Part shown: positions 7,256-15,595 of the stretch, one piece after another
Numbering within the stretch: position 1 is the stretch's first letter
Layout: the number at the start of each line of letters is the position of its first letter
Assembly (NCBI RefSeq): GCF_007004665.1
Contig: NZ_ML660052.1
Span: 930,001 to 994,000 of the forward strand
Length of the DNA: 64,000 nucleotides
From: Denitrobaculum tricleocarpae
Lineage (GTDB): Bacteria; Pseudomonadota; Alphaproteobacteria; Kiloniellales; Kiloniellaceae
Reading direction: 5' to 3'
Translations under genes and position numbers: made by a program
Notes under the pieces: model-generated
What the model was told of the DNA's origin: nothing
Databases searched by the model: none
What the model saw: the letters and a program-made list of their open reading frames with translations, nothing else

Positions 7256-9447
7256 GACCTATTGATCCGCCGAGTCCCGGCGGAGATTTCCACACCCCAC
7301 ATCTCTCAGCGAAACCAATTGGCCTTCGCCGCGGACTGCTATCCGCCGGTATCCTTGCTCTGAGCGTGGCTGCCGCCGACCCGGCGGTTGCTGATTTTGG
7401 ATCAGCGAGCATAAAGGAGCTGGATCAAGCCACCATCGAAGTGGTCAGTGACGGTGAAAACTACACGCATGTTTTGTCATCGTCGCCCGCCATTACAGGC
7501 AGGATGACGATGTCCCTCGATGCCCTTAAGTATGGCCGGATCGTATCCTGGGCTCTTTGGCCCAGCATCAAGGCCGAGGCCGAGGCTGGGAACGGCATGC
7601 CGAAAGAGCAGTTCCAGGAACTTGGCGCCTCGAAGAGTTATCCGCTTGGCGACAGGCCGAAAAAGGTATCGCGGGATCTACCCTTTTCCATTCCGTGGCA
7701 GAAATATGCCCCTTACGCCAAACAGGCTTGTAATGAGCTGGCCTCGGAACTGCGCAGCTTCCAGGGCAAGAGCAATGAGGAGATCTTTGCGAGCGATCGT
7801 ACGATCTCCCTGAAGGTCCGTGCCGAGGTCACCTGGGAAATGTCGGGAAGTGGGGCCGAATACCCACGTCGTGGCCAGGTCTCCGGTCCCGCCGTAGAGA
7901 ATTCCGCGATCAAGCCGGTCGTGATCAACTGCAAGAAAACTCCAGCACCCCCGCCGCTGACGCCCGCAGTCACCGCGGCCGCAATGATTGTAAACGGCTA
8001 CGATCCGGTCAACTTTGCCGGCAAATGTCAGATGAGGCTGAAAGGCGCGATCTCCTCGAATGTTCCCAATCTCGATGTCACCTTTCGTTACGTCGATGGG
8101 GAGGGCAAACAGAGCGATCTGAAAAGCATCAATACGACTGCCGACCAAAGCGGCAGCTTCGAGCACAGCTATCCCCTCAGCCCCGGTCACAAGACCGGTA
8201 AGATCCGGATCGTCGGGGAGAACTTCAACTTCACTTCGAGCTGGAAAAACTACGACTTCGAGTGCGGCGCCGAGCCGACCAACGACCTCCTGACGCTCCT
8301 GCCGCCGAGGGTGAAGTTTCTGGAAGTTCTCCCGACCGCCAAGGAAGTCAGGGTCAGGGGCCATATGTGCCCGGCTGAAGCGAAGATGATCGGGTCTTAT
8401 GTCGGCCGGGGATCTACGGCCGGCAAGGCGGTTCTGAAGGTGGGCGGCTTTGCCAAGTCGCAGGAAGCCTTCGACGTGGAAGATGGCGATGTCGAATACA
8501 TCGACGATGAATACGATCTTCACTGGGCGACGGTGAAAGGAAGCCTCAGACAAAAGATCGAGTTCTCGCTGGTGCTCTACAATCATCTGGGCGGAGAAGT
8601 CGACCAGATGACAAAGAAGGTGACCTTCATCTGTCGGAAGCTGGAGTCTGTCGACAACTTCGCCTCGGTCGACCCCGAGCCCAAGACCGTCAGCCTGACG
8701 GTCGGGCCCGGAAGCGGAATGCTGCTGAAGAACGGTTACAGCTGTCCGGTGCGGGTTCTGCTGACCGGCAATGTGCAAAGCAATGAGCATCCGCTCTCCG
8801 GCAAGGTCGCTTTCTTTGCCAATGGTGAAGAGTTCAAGCAGGAAGCTTTGTCGCTGGGCGGTTATTCCGGCAGCGGTTTTGCCGCGCAGCATGATCTTGA
8901 CTGGAGCCCGAAAGCCGCGCCGGGGCAGACCGCCGGTAACCTGGCCGGGTCCGCGCCGACCAAACAGAAGATCGTCTACGCGATGAAGGTCTTCAATTCG
9001 CATGGCGCGGAGATCGGCAGGAAGCTGAAGACGAAGGAATTCTCCTGCGTCAAGCTGGCGAGCGTCGGCGCCATCCCGACCTCACCGCCGGGCAAGCCGG
9101 CCGGCCAGATGGCGGCTCAGCCTAAGTTCACTATTCTGGCGCCCCGCAACCGCGTCAGTAACGGCGAGATCCGCCTGTCGGGCGCCAAGTCGAACCAGCT
9201 ACATACCCTCGCGTTCCTGCGCAAGACCCAGAGCGGTTACAAGCTTCTCAACTCCCCACAGCTGCCCAAGCAGATGATGGGGAACACGGGAAGCTTCAAT
9301 CCCGATGCGCTGGGCGGCGGGACCTGGCGGCTGAAGGTTTGCCAGCTTCTCAATCCCGATCAGTGCAAACAGTCGGACTTCTATCTGAAGAAAAAGAAGA
9401 AGTCGCCCGGCATGCCCGAGGCCGCCGGGATCCGAAGCCGGCGCTGA
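7249..9447 (+). CDS. Family 1 exported multi-domain protein with an extra domain (732 aa)
   Basis: The largest family member. Twin-arginine signal with RR at 27-28 and A-V-A at 46-48; N-terminal domain about 49-245; Cys-bounded beta domain I about 258-338 (KCQMRLKGAI to YDFECG); domain II about 356-464 (HMCPAEAKMIGSY to FICRKL); domain III about 483-603 (YSCPVRVLLTGN to FSCVKL), which resembles domain II and is missing from both sister proteins; C-terminal domain about 624-720; then a Lys/Arg tail (KKKKKSP...RSRR). Each beta domain has one Cys near each end, fitting one disulphide per domain. The C-terminal block LRKTQSGYKL...SPQLPKQM is nearly invariant in all three proteins. Probable exported structural or adhesive protein; function unknown. 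Confidence 0.88.
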   Translation: MSRPIDPPSPGGDFHTPHLSAKPIGLRRGLLSAGILALSVAAADPAVADFGSASIKELDQATIEVVSDGENYTHVLSSSPAITGRMTMSLDALKYGRIVSWALWPSIKAEAEAGNGMPKEQFQELGASKSYPLGDRPKKVSRDLPFSIPWQKYAPYAKQACNELASELRSFQGKSNEEIFASDRTISLKVRAEVTWEMSGSGAEYPRRGQVSGPAVENSAIKPVVINCKKTPAPPPLTPAVTAAAMIVNGYDPVNFAGKCQMRLKGAISSNVPNLDVTFRYVDGEGKQSDLKSINTTADQSGSFEHSYPLSPGHKTGKIRIVGENFNFTSSWKNYDFECGAEPTNDLLTLLPPRVKFLEVLPTAKEVRVRGHMCPAEAKMIGSYVGRGSTAGKAVLKVGGFAKSQEAFDVEDGDVEYIDDEYDLHWATVKGSLRQKIEFSLVLYNHLGGEVDQMTKKVTFICRKLESVDNFASVDPEPKTVSLTVGPGSGMLLKNGYSCPVRVLLTGNVQSNEHPLSGKVAFFANGEEFKQEALSLGGYSGSGFAAQHDLDWSPKAAPGQTAGNLAGSAPTKQKIVYAMKVFNSHGAEIGRKLKTKEFSCVKLASVGAIPTSPPGKPAGQMAAQPKFTILAPRNRVSNGEIRLSGAKSNQLHTLAFLRKTQSGYKLLNSPQLPKQMMGNTGSFNPDALGGGTWRLKVCQLLNPDQCKQSDFYLKKKKKSPGMPEAAGIRSRR

Positions 9448-9453
9448 AAAACG

Positions 9454-9491
9454 GCCGGTCCGGTCTTGGGAATTCCTGAGGCCGGACCGGC
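9454..9491 (+). terminator. GC-rich hairpin after the 7249 gene
   Basis: GCCGGTCCGG (9454-9463) pairs perfectly with CCGGACCGGC (9482-9491) over an 18-base loop. There is no T-run after it; it separates the 732-residue gene from the small paralogue at 9565 and may only attenuate. Confidence 0.45.
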
Positions 9492-9564
9492 AGGCCAACG
9501 GAGCGTTCCTCGACTTCCCGAGGACATCGCGAAGAGATTCACCCGGATGGAAAGGAAACCTCTC

Positions 9565-10110
9565 ATGAAGAACATGATTTTAAAAACCGGCCTGGCCGCG
9601 CTGATGCTGTTGCTGCCGCTCGCGACGGCCCAGGCTTCGTCGCCCCTGCATCAGCCGGAGTTTCCGGCGCATCAGGGATCCTCTGCAGCCCATCCGACCG
9701 TGGAGGCGAACCTCGACGATGGGGCAGGGCAATGGCTGGAGGTCAGCAGACAGTCTCAAAGCCCGAGAAAAGGCCCGCTGTTCGGTCTGAAGTTGAAGGA
9801 GGTAAAACTCTACAGCGTTCCGGCAAGGCCGCAGTGCGGCAAACCCGTCAAGATGATTGCCGAGTTCTACACCAACAAGCCGGGCAAGATTGACTTCTTC
9901 TATATCCGCGGTGACGGCGAGAAACAGAAAGCCAGCGTAAAGACGGTTTCGGGCGCCAAGGGGATCATGAAAAGCTGGTCGAAAACCTACAAGTTCAACG
10001 CAACGGAAAACCGCAAGTACAGAATCCACGTCAAGGATCACAAGACGGCGACCAAATGGGTTGCGCTTAAGGTCAACTGTTCCACTGGCGGGACGGGCTT
10101 GAAAAACTGA
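9565..10110 (+). CDS. Small exported protein: stand-alone family 1 beta domain
   Basis: 181 residues from ATG 9565, chosen because AAGGAAA precedes it and a clean Sec-type signal peptide follows (MKNMILKTGLAALMLLLP, cleavage near AQA-SS). After a His/Pro/Ser-rich linker, the last 80 residues run from C-G-K-P-V-K-M to K-V-N-C. Their order of features (Cys, beta strands, DFFYIRGDGEKQ, a Tyr-x-Phe strand, K-Y-R-I-H-V, W-V-A-L-K-V-N-C) parallels domain I of the large proteins (Cys, DVTFRYVDGEGKQ, HSYPL, GKIRIVGEN, W-K-N-Y-D-F-E-C). I infer it is the same domain alone, exported by Sec rather than by an RR signal. It lies 117 bases after the 7249 gene. Confidence 0.8.
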   Translation: MKNMILKTGLAALMLLLPLATAQASSPLHQPEFPAHQGSSAAHPTVEANLDDGAGQWLEVSRQSQSPRKGPLFGLKLKEVKLYSVPARPQCGKPVKMIAEFYTNKPGKIDFFYIRGDGEKQKASVKTVSGAKGIMKSWSKTYKFNATENRKYRIHVKDHKTATKWVALKVNCSTGGTGLKN

Positions 10111-10718
10111 TAGTGACCATGAGGCGGAGCTGGACCCGGGAGCTTTGCGCCCGGCATATGAGGTCTTTCGAAAAGCAGTATGAGCATTGTGACGAGGATG
10201 CGCGATTGTGCCGACGTGCCAAACATCCACCTGCGGAACACTCGTCAGCATCGGTCGTTGGAACGCAGCAAATAAATCCGAGTTGATGCCTCTCATCGGT
10301 GCCAGGTCTTTGTCGATGTGATACCGATGGGGGGCACCCCGCTTCCAACTCCTGCCCATTCTTGACCGATAAACTGTAAGTCTGTAGTCCGCGGAGCAGA
10401 GTCGTTTTCCCACGGGGCTCGGAGGAGGAAATAGCCAGGAATTTCGTTCATACGGATGCAAGACGAGCTCGTTTTATTCCAAACGCTCAAAATGAACCAG
10501 TAGTGGTGATGCGCTTGTTGCGTGAAGTCAGCCCCTCGAGTCATATGAAGGAGGAGAGCGGGAACGCTGCCGGGTAAGCCTCTGAGAGATATCCGAAAAT
10601 TTTAAGAACCATCTTTGATTTGAATGAAAATTTATCTCGACTTTTCCATAGTTATAGATTCACCCATTCTTCACGCCTATGTCTTATCTACAACCGGTAG
10701 ATGTTTGGAGGGATGTGG
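10111..10718. other. 608-base intergenic region between the two exported families
   Basis: No frame here has protein-like composition on either strand. The last 100 bases are AT-rich and hold the family 2 leader element. No clear terminator is seen after 10110; no RNA gene recognised. Confidence 0.6.
10619..10712 (+). promoter_or_regulatory. Family 2 upstream element, copy A
   Basis: TTGAAT at 10619, then TTCACCC-ATTC-TTCACGC at 10659-10676 (two 7-base half sites with an 11-base period), then TTATCTACAACC, then GGAGGG at 10707 as ribosome site for ATG 10719. The TTCAC pair stands 60 bases before the start, against 61 and 62 in the copies at 17661 and 22547. An 11-base direct repeat is the spacing used by OmpR/PhoB-type response regulators; that reading is inference. 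Confidence 0.55.
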
Positions 10719-12416
10719 ATGCGTGGCTTGGCTTTTGCTGTTCTGATTGGGGTGGCGGCAGTATCCGGTGATGGCCCGAAAGCTGTCGCGGAGACAAGCT
10801 CCGAACGAATTGGTGACTATTGGGTTTGGCAGAAGGTCTTTCGGCATGCGGGCAGGACCAAGACCGAACCCGAGATGGTGAAGGCTTTCGCTCCGTTCTT
10901 CACGAAGGCGGAGATGGATGGTGTCCCGGGAATTTCCGAACAGGATCATGACTTAAGAGTACAGCAACAGTCGGTCCGACAGCGGACAAATTTTGTCACG
11001 CGCCACTGGTTTCCATATGACCTCAATTCAGATCTCGTGGTTACGCGCGAAGAGATTGACCTGGTTGCGCGCTCTCGCGCCTTCAAGAGCTTTGCCCAAA
11101 AGTCTCCCCTGGTCATGCCGACGCAGGAGCAGCTCTCTCAGATCCAGAGTGAGATAGCGGCAGAGATACTCAAGTACTTCAAGGGCGCGACGGATGAAAT
11201 CTCGATAAAGGACGCAAACGCCATGGGTGATCCAAATTCCCAGCCTGACTGGGCGGAGAGCCTGAAGCGGTCGTTTGTGCCGCTTGATCTGGACCTGGAC
11301 GGAGATGGGATGGTCTCGCGCGCCGAGTTTGATGCGTCCGTGCGAAGAGCCTTCGCCGATATCGATCGGGACGCCGATGGCGAAATCGACGACAAAGAAC
11401 TGACCGGCGCGCGCGAAAGGCTACATACCATGCAGATGGCCGGACGAAAAAAAGCGCAGAGACAGAAGAGTAGACCGATGTCGGGGCGACAGCTCGCAAA
11501 CTGCCGGCTGCCGGAGATTGCTCCGGAGCAGGAGTTCCTGTTTGTCAGCGCCGGCACAGGTACTGTTTTGACAAACGTCGTGTTGGACGATCAGGAAGAA
11601 ACGGCCCGCTACAAACATCTCACAATAGAACCCGGTCGGAAAAAGCTGGTTCTGGCATTGACCGGCAGCAGGGCTTTGATATGGCGGATTTCGGGTGCGA
11701 CCGAGCGTGTTGCGCATGTCATCGTCGGATCCCCACCGCGCTCGAAGCGCGATCCCGACAACGTCAAGGCCGCGGGCGTCATCGGTATCGAATCCGGGAA
11801 GGTGACCTTTGCGCAGGCGCCTTACTGCGTGCCTTATGTCGCCTCGGCCGAAAAAGCGCAAGAGAAGCAGCTCGCCGCCACACTCCTGCAGCTGGCGGGA
11901 CGGGAGCCCGGTCATAGCTCGTTTGACGCCGGTGCCGGAACACTGGCTCTGCCATCGATGCAGCTCGACAAAACGCAAGACACCGAGAACCTCTTGAATC
12001 TGCCGGATAACGGCGGCGCCGGCGCCCTCATGTGGGCCAGGTTTAAGGGGGAGAATCCCATGGGGGTCGTGGATGTCGATCCCGCGACCGTGGTCACGAA
12101 CGGGAATGCCGACCGCCGAGACCTTCTGCCCGGTGAAGCCGGCTTAGCCCAGCTTTTAGATCAAGGTGCGATCGAGCCTGCCGCCTACAACGTCAGTTAT
12201 CTTCTCGGGAACAGTCGGGTGACACGTGGAATGAAGCCCGGTTCTGCAGGGCCGGCATTCTTGTCCGACCGGGAGATCATATGGTTTCCGTCCCACTACC
12301 GGGTTCTGAAAAAATTTCGCATGCCCGCCGACCTCTGTGGCTTGGGCGGTCCGTACTTTGTCAAGACGCCTGGTGTGCCGGAACCGGACCGCGGCACCTG
12401 TCCGCAGGAACGATAG
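10719..12416 (+). CDS. Family 2 secreted EF-hand protein A (565 aa)
   Basis: ATG 10719 is preferred over the in-frame ATG at 10701 because GGAGGG lies six bases upstream and the protein then begins MRGLAFAVLIG, a signal peptide that matches paralogue B. EF-hand loops: residues 101-112 (DLNSDLVVTREE, position 6 is Leu instead of Gly), 192-203 (DLDGDGMVSRAE, canonical) and 216-227 (DRDADGEIDDKE, canonical). A charged helix follows, then a middle domain (VLALTGS, IWRISGATERVAHVIVGS, VTFAQAPYC) and a C-terminal domain (VDVDPATVV, LLPGEAGLAQLLDQGAIE). The C-terminus stops at TCPQER and lacks most of the Cys-rich end found in B, C and D. Likely periplasmic or extracellular calcium-binding protein; activity unknown. 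First gene of a two-gene unit with B. Confidence 0.88.
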   Translation: MRGLAFAVLIGVAAVSGDGPKAVAETSSERIGDYWVWQKVFRHAGRTKTEPEMVKAFAPFFTKAEMDGVPGISEQDHDLRVQQQSVRQRTNFVTRHWFPYDLNSDLVVTREEIDLVARSRAFKSFAQKSPLVMPTQEQLSQIQSEIAAEILKYFKGATDEISIKDANAMGDPNSQPDWAESLKRSFVPLDLDLDGDGMVSRAEFDASVRRAFADIDRDADGEIDDKELTGARERLHTMQMAGRKKAQRQKSRPMSGRQLANCRLPEIAPEQEFLFVSAGTGTVLTNVVLDDQEETARYKHLTIEPGRKKLVLALTGSRALIWRISGATERVAHVIVGSPPRSKRDPDNVKAAGVIGIESGKVTFAQAPYCVPYVASAEKAQEKQLAATLLQLAGREPGHSSFDAGAGTLALPSMQLDKTQDTENLLNLPDNGGAGALMWARFKGENPMGVVDVDPATVVTNGNADRRDLLPGEAGLAQLLDQGAIEPAAYNVSYLLGNSRVTRGMKPGSAGPAFLSDREIIWFPSHYRVLKKFRMPADLCGLGGPYFVKTPGVPEPDRGTCPQER

Positions 12417-12526
12417 TCATGAGAAACAAGCTTGACCGGCGGCAGCCCGGGCTCGCACTGCCGCAAGCGGCGCCGGAAGCGCGTTGGGAAAATGCGAGTG
12501 GATTTGCTGCTCTGAGGAGTTGGAAG

Positions 12527-14239
12527 ATGCGTGGTCTCGGGTTTGCGGTTCTGATTGCACTGACTTTGGTACCGGCAAGTGGGTCGAAGACCGTCGCGCA
12601 GACCGCTTCTGCGTCCAGCGGCGAAGAGCAGCTATGGCATATGGTTTATGAACAGCTCCGGCATGTGCAGAGTGAGACTGACATGGTCAAGGCGCTTGGA
12701 AATGTCTACAGGCGGTCCGAGGTTGACGGTGTCGAGGGTATTTCCGAGCAGGACTATAAACTGAGTGTAAATCTGGACGCCATTCAACAGCGTCAGAGTT
12801 TTCTGATGAAACACTGGTTGCCGTTTGACCTGAACTTCGATCTCGTGGTGACGCGTGCGGAGATTGAGCGGGTTGCACGTGCGCAAGCGCAGAAGAACTT
12901 CACGTCCAGGGGCGCCCGGATTACACCCACCGAACCGCAGCTCCTGGCGGCGCAGCGCGAGATCGTCGACCGGGTTATGACTCACTACAATTCCCGCGCC
13001 GAACGGATCACGATGGAGGATGCGAACGCTGCCGCAAATGCGCTCATCGCAGACAGCCAGCGGCAACGTCGCAATCAGCAGATGGTGCCGCTGGACCTGG
13101 ACCGGGATGGCGATCGGGTCGTCTCGCGTGCGGAGTTCGACGCCGCGGTTGTCCGTGCCTTCGCGACATTCGACCGGGACGGCGACGGTAAGATCGCCGG
13201 GGAGGAGCGCGCCCTTGCGCAGCGAGCCAGCAAGGACAAAAAGCGCCAAGAGGCCAACGAGCGGAGATTTCAGGCCAAACTCAGAGAATGCAGCCTGCCC
13301 CAGGTGCCTCGTGATGTCACCTTTATGGTTTTGAACACCCATTCGCGTCCCGGCGGCGCTTTGACGAATGTCGCATTGGGTGACAAAGAGAACGTGACGC
13401 ATGTCGAACAAATCCATATCGAACCGGGCCAGGGCGATATAGTGGTCGCGATTACGGATCATCCCGATACGGTCTGGCAGTTCTCCGGGGCGGTTGAGCG
13501 GATAGCGCAGGTTCTGATCGGCGGTGAGGCGTCCGGGGTAACGGGGCTGCCTGCCGAAAAGGTGATCTTTGCAAATGGCACCGATTGCCTGCCTTACTTC
13601 TCCTCCGAAGAATACCGCGCAAGAAAACAGGTCGACCGGACAATAGAACGCCTCACCGGACGCTCGCCTGACAGCGTGCTGGTCGCGGAGAGATTCGGCC
13701 GGCTCTCGCTGCCCTCGATGACGATCGAGGAGGTGCAAACCTACGCGGATCTTTTGCCCCTACCCGACAGTGGCCCCGGTGAGTCGCTGCGGCGTAAATT
13801 TGCGCGCTTCTTTCCGGGCGGCATCGTCGACATCGATCCGGCGGACATCGTCAGCAACGTCGCGGCTGAACGGCGCCGGGTTTTGCCGGGTCACGCCGGA
13901 TTGGCTCAGCTTCTCGATGAAGGTGCCCTGGAGGCAACGGCCTACGCTCTGACCTATCCGGTCGGGCCTCATTTCAACACCATTCTGGAAGATGGCAAGC
14001 ACATCCTTCCGAGCAATATCTCGGAAGACGATGTTCTCCGCTTTCCCGTCGCCTTCACCATCCGCAAGAAAATGCGCATGCCAGCGGGACACTGCAACGG
14101 CGTCTTTCCCAAGCTGACTCTGGCGAGCGGCGTTCCCCTGCCGGAGGTTGGAAGCTGCCATCCGAAGATCTACATCACCGATACGGGTAAGACCTTGAAG
14201 TGCAGCGGGACCGCCGTTCAGTGCCGCTACGATCATTAA
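12527..14239 (+). CDS. Family 2 secreted EF-hand protein B (570 aa)
   Basis: The start at ATG 12527 follows GAGGAG by eight bases and gives MRGLGFAVLIALTLVPASG, a signal peptide parallel to protein A; longer in-frame starts would run into the end of gene A. EF-hand loops lie at 101-112 (DLNFDLVVTRAE), 192-203 (DRDGDRVVSRAE, Gly6 replaced by Arg) and 216-227 (DRDGDGKIAGEE, canonical), the same positions as in A. The middle domain (VWQFSGAVERIAQVLIGG) and C-terminal domain (IVDIDPADIV, LPGHAGLAQLLDEGALE) are full length and end in a Cys-rich stretch (GSCHPKIYITDTGKTLKC). It lies 110 bases after gene A with no separate copy of the family leader, so the two are probably co-transcribed. Confidence 0.88.
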   Translation: MRGLGFAVLIALTLVPASGSKTVAQTASASSGEEQLWHMVYEQLRHVQSETDMVKALGNVYRRSEVDGVEGISEQDYKLSVNLDAIQQRQSFLMKHWLPFDLNFDLVVTRAEIERVARAQAQKNFTSRGARITPTEPQLLAAQREIVDRVMTHYNSRAERITMEDANAAANALIADSQRQRRNQQMVPLDLDRDGDRVVSRAEFDAAVVRAFATFDRDGDGKIAGEERALAQRASKDKKRQEANERRFQAKLRECSLPQVPRDVTFMVLNTHSRPGGALTNVALGDKENVTHVEQIHIEPGQGDIVVAITDHPDTVWQFSGAVERIAQVLIGGEASGVTGLPAEKVIFANGTDCLPYFSSEEYRARKQVDRTIERLTGRSPDSVLVAERFGRLSLPSMTIEEVQTYADLLPLPDSGPGESLRRKFARFFPGGIVDIDPADIVSNVAAERRRVLPGHAGLAQLLDEGALEATAYALTYPVGPHFNTILEDGKHILPSNISEDDVLRFPVAFTIRKKMRMPAGHCNGVFPKLTLASGVPLPEVGSCHPKIYITDTGKTLKCSGTAVQCRYDH

Positions 14240-14393
14240 GCTGATGACTGGGGAGAGGAAAGACACTGACCTGGCTTTGTTCATGGAATAGGAACAGCTA
14301 TGCGCCTTCCCGCGAACCTGGCCATTTACCGGGAGCTGCGACGCGGGCGAAATCTGACTTTGACTTGAATCGAGCCCGGTCGTTCACGATCCT

Positions 14394-14819
14394 TTAGACA
14401 GTTCGTGCGAGATGCCGGTACATGTAGATGCCCTCTGGCGAAGGCTTGAATCCGTGCCGCCGGTAAAATGCGTGAGCGTTCTTCGTTCCCAGGTACCACT
14501 GTGGTACAGCCAAGAGGTCAGGATGCTTCAAAAGCCCCGTGAGCAGGTGTGTTCCGTAACCCTTGCCCCTGAAACCATCGAACACAAAAAAATCCTTTAT
14601 GTGCGCACAGGTTGTCCGGTCTGAAACGGCACGGGCAAACGCGATTTGCGTATCGCCGGTCATGAGTGCTACGCAAGACGAATGTGCAAAAGATCCCATA
14701 ATCTGAGCCTTATCGAGCTTCAAACCCCAATAGGAAGACATAACGAAATCACAGACGCGCTCCAGGTCCATTTCGTCCGGAAGGTAGGTTATCTGTGCCT
14801 GATTTTCTTCTGTGTTCAT
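14394..14819 (-). CDS. GNAT-family N-acetyltransferase
   Basis: 141 residues. The acetyl-CoA pyrophosphate loop is R-G-K-G-Y-G-T at residues 84-90 after the beta-4 strand DFFVFDGF, and the C-terminal W-Y-L-G-T-K-N-A-H-A-F-Y-R-R-H-G-F is the conserved Asn/Tyr helix-strand of the family. It transfers acetyl groups from acetyl-CoA to an amine; the substrate cannot be told. Close relatives of this length (with YLPDEMDLERVCDFVMSSYW at the N-terminus) are single-domain, cytosolic and often unlinked to operons. Here it sits alone between EF-hand gene B (convergent) and a VOC gene. Confidence 0.9.
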   Translation of the reverse strand: MNTEENQAQITYLPDEMDLERVCDFVMSSYWGLKLDKAQIMGSFAHSSCVALMTGDTQIAFARAVSDRTTCAHIKDFFVFDGFRGKGYGTHLLTGLLKHPDLLAVPQWYLGTKNAHAFYRRHGFKPSPEGIYMYRHLARTV

Positions 14820-14967
14820 GATGCAATTCTACATGCCGGCTGAGCCGGAACAACCGGTAGCCTGGACGTGAAGTTGCCAATCCCGCTCTTGTTCAACGCG
14901 ATCAACTGGCCTGACGCCCGTGATCGAAGTGCCGGACCGAACTGGATTCAAGTAAGCGGGACCGGCT

Positions 14968-15402
14968 CTACCGCTGCTCCAGCTCGAGAACATTTCCCTC
15001 AGGGTCGCGCAGGTAGACGCAGAGAACAGGCGACTGCGGCGTCCCCAGATCGGTAACCTCGCCTAACGGCGCTCCGCCCGCCGCGAGGATTGCGGCGGAG
15101 GTGGCATGAATATCCTCGACTTCGAAACAGAGATGTCCGAGGCCCGGCTGATTGACCGCTGGAGTTGGACGGTCTTCGAAGTTCTCATACTGCAAGACTT
15201 CCAGAAATTGGTCGTCCGCACCGGGCAGGCTCAACCAGGCCGCATAAATTTTGGAGTTGGCGACGCCGTTGCCTTTTGAGACCTGCTCGCCCGACATCGT
15301 CCAGCGCTCGACTCTGTCCTCGCACTCGAAGACCGCTGTATAAAAATCCGCAAGCCGGTCCCGGTCGCGGGCGACCAGGCTGACGTGGCTGAACTTCATC
15401 AC
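14968..15402 (-). CDS. VOC (glyoxalase/bleomycin-resistance) family protein
   Basis: 144 residues with two beta-alpha-beta-beta-beta modules. N-terminal MMKFSHVSLVARDRDRLADFY carries the first metal-ligand His; the second half has GLGHLCFEVEDI and ends VYLRDPEGNVLELEQR, with the Glu ligand in LELEQR. Vicinal-oxygen-chelate proteins use a metal for isomerisation, ring opening, or fosfomycin/glutathione chemistry; the specific reaction is not decidable. It is divergent from the DMT transporter gene starting near 15596. Confidence 0.9.
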   Translation of the reverse strand: MMKFSHVSLVARDRDRLADFYTAVFECEDRVERWTMSGEQVSKGNGVANSKIYAAWLSLPGADDQFLEVLQYENFEDRPTPAVNQPGLGHLCFEVEDIHATSAAILAAGGAPLGEVTDLGTPQSPVLCVYLRDPEGNVLELEQR

Positions 15403-15595
15403 CTGCTCCTGCGGCGCCGGGAAAAACTGCCGGAGGATAGGGGCTCGTCAGGTCTCTGTGAAGACCTCTGTGCGTGTCGCATTGCCGCAACCGGCTTCGG
15501 AAAGCGAGGTTGCAAAAGCGTGGTGCGCGCGCTGGATTGAAGGTAGAAGTCGTTCGATATTTTTGGATCATTGGATCATTGGGAAGCCGAAACTG

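Noticed and set aside
7678-9003. Long open reverse-strand frame (441 codons) opposite the 7249 family gene
   Set aside because: Composition is biased (Arg/Gly/Asp/Gln runs), no motif, and it mirrors the codon pattern of the real gene on the other strand.
12281-12526. Longer N-terminus for EF-hand protein B
   Set aside because: It would overlap the end of gene A and lacks a ribosome site; ATG 12527 has both a site and a signal peptide matching A.
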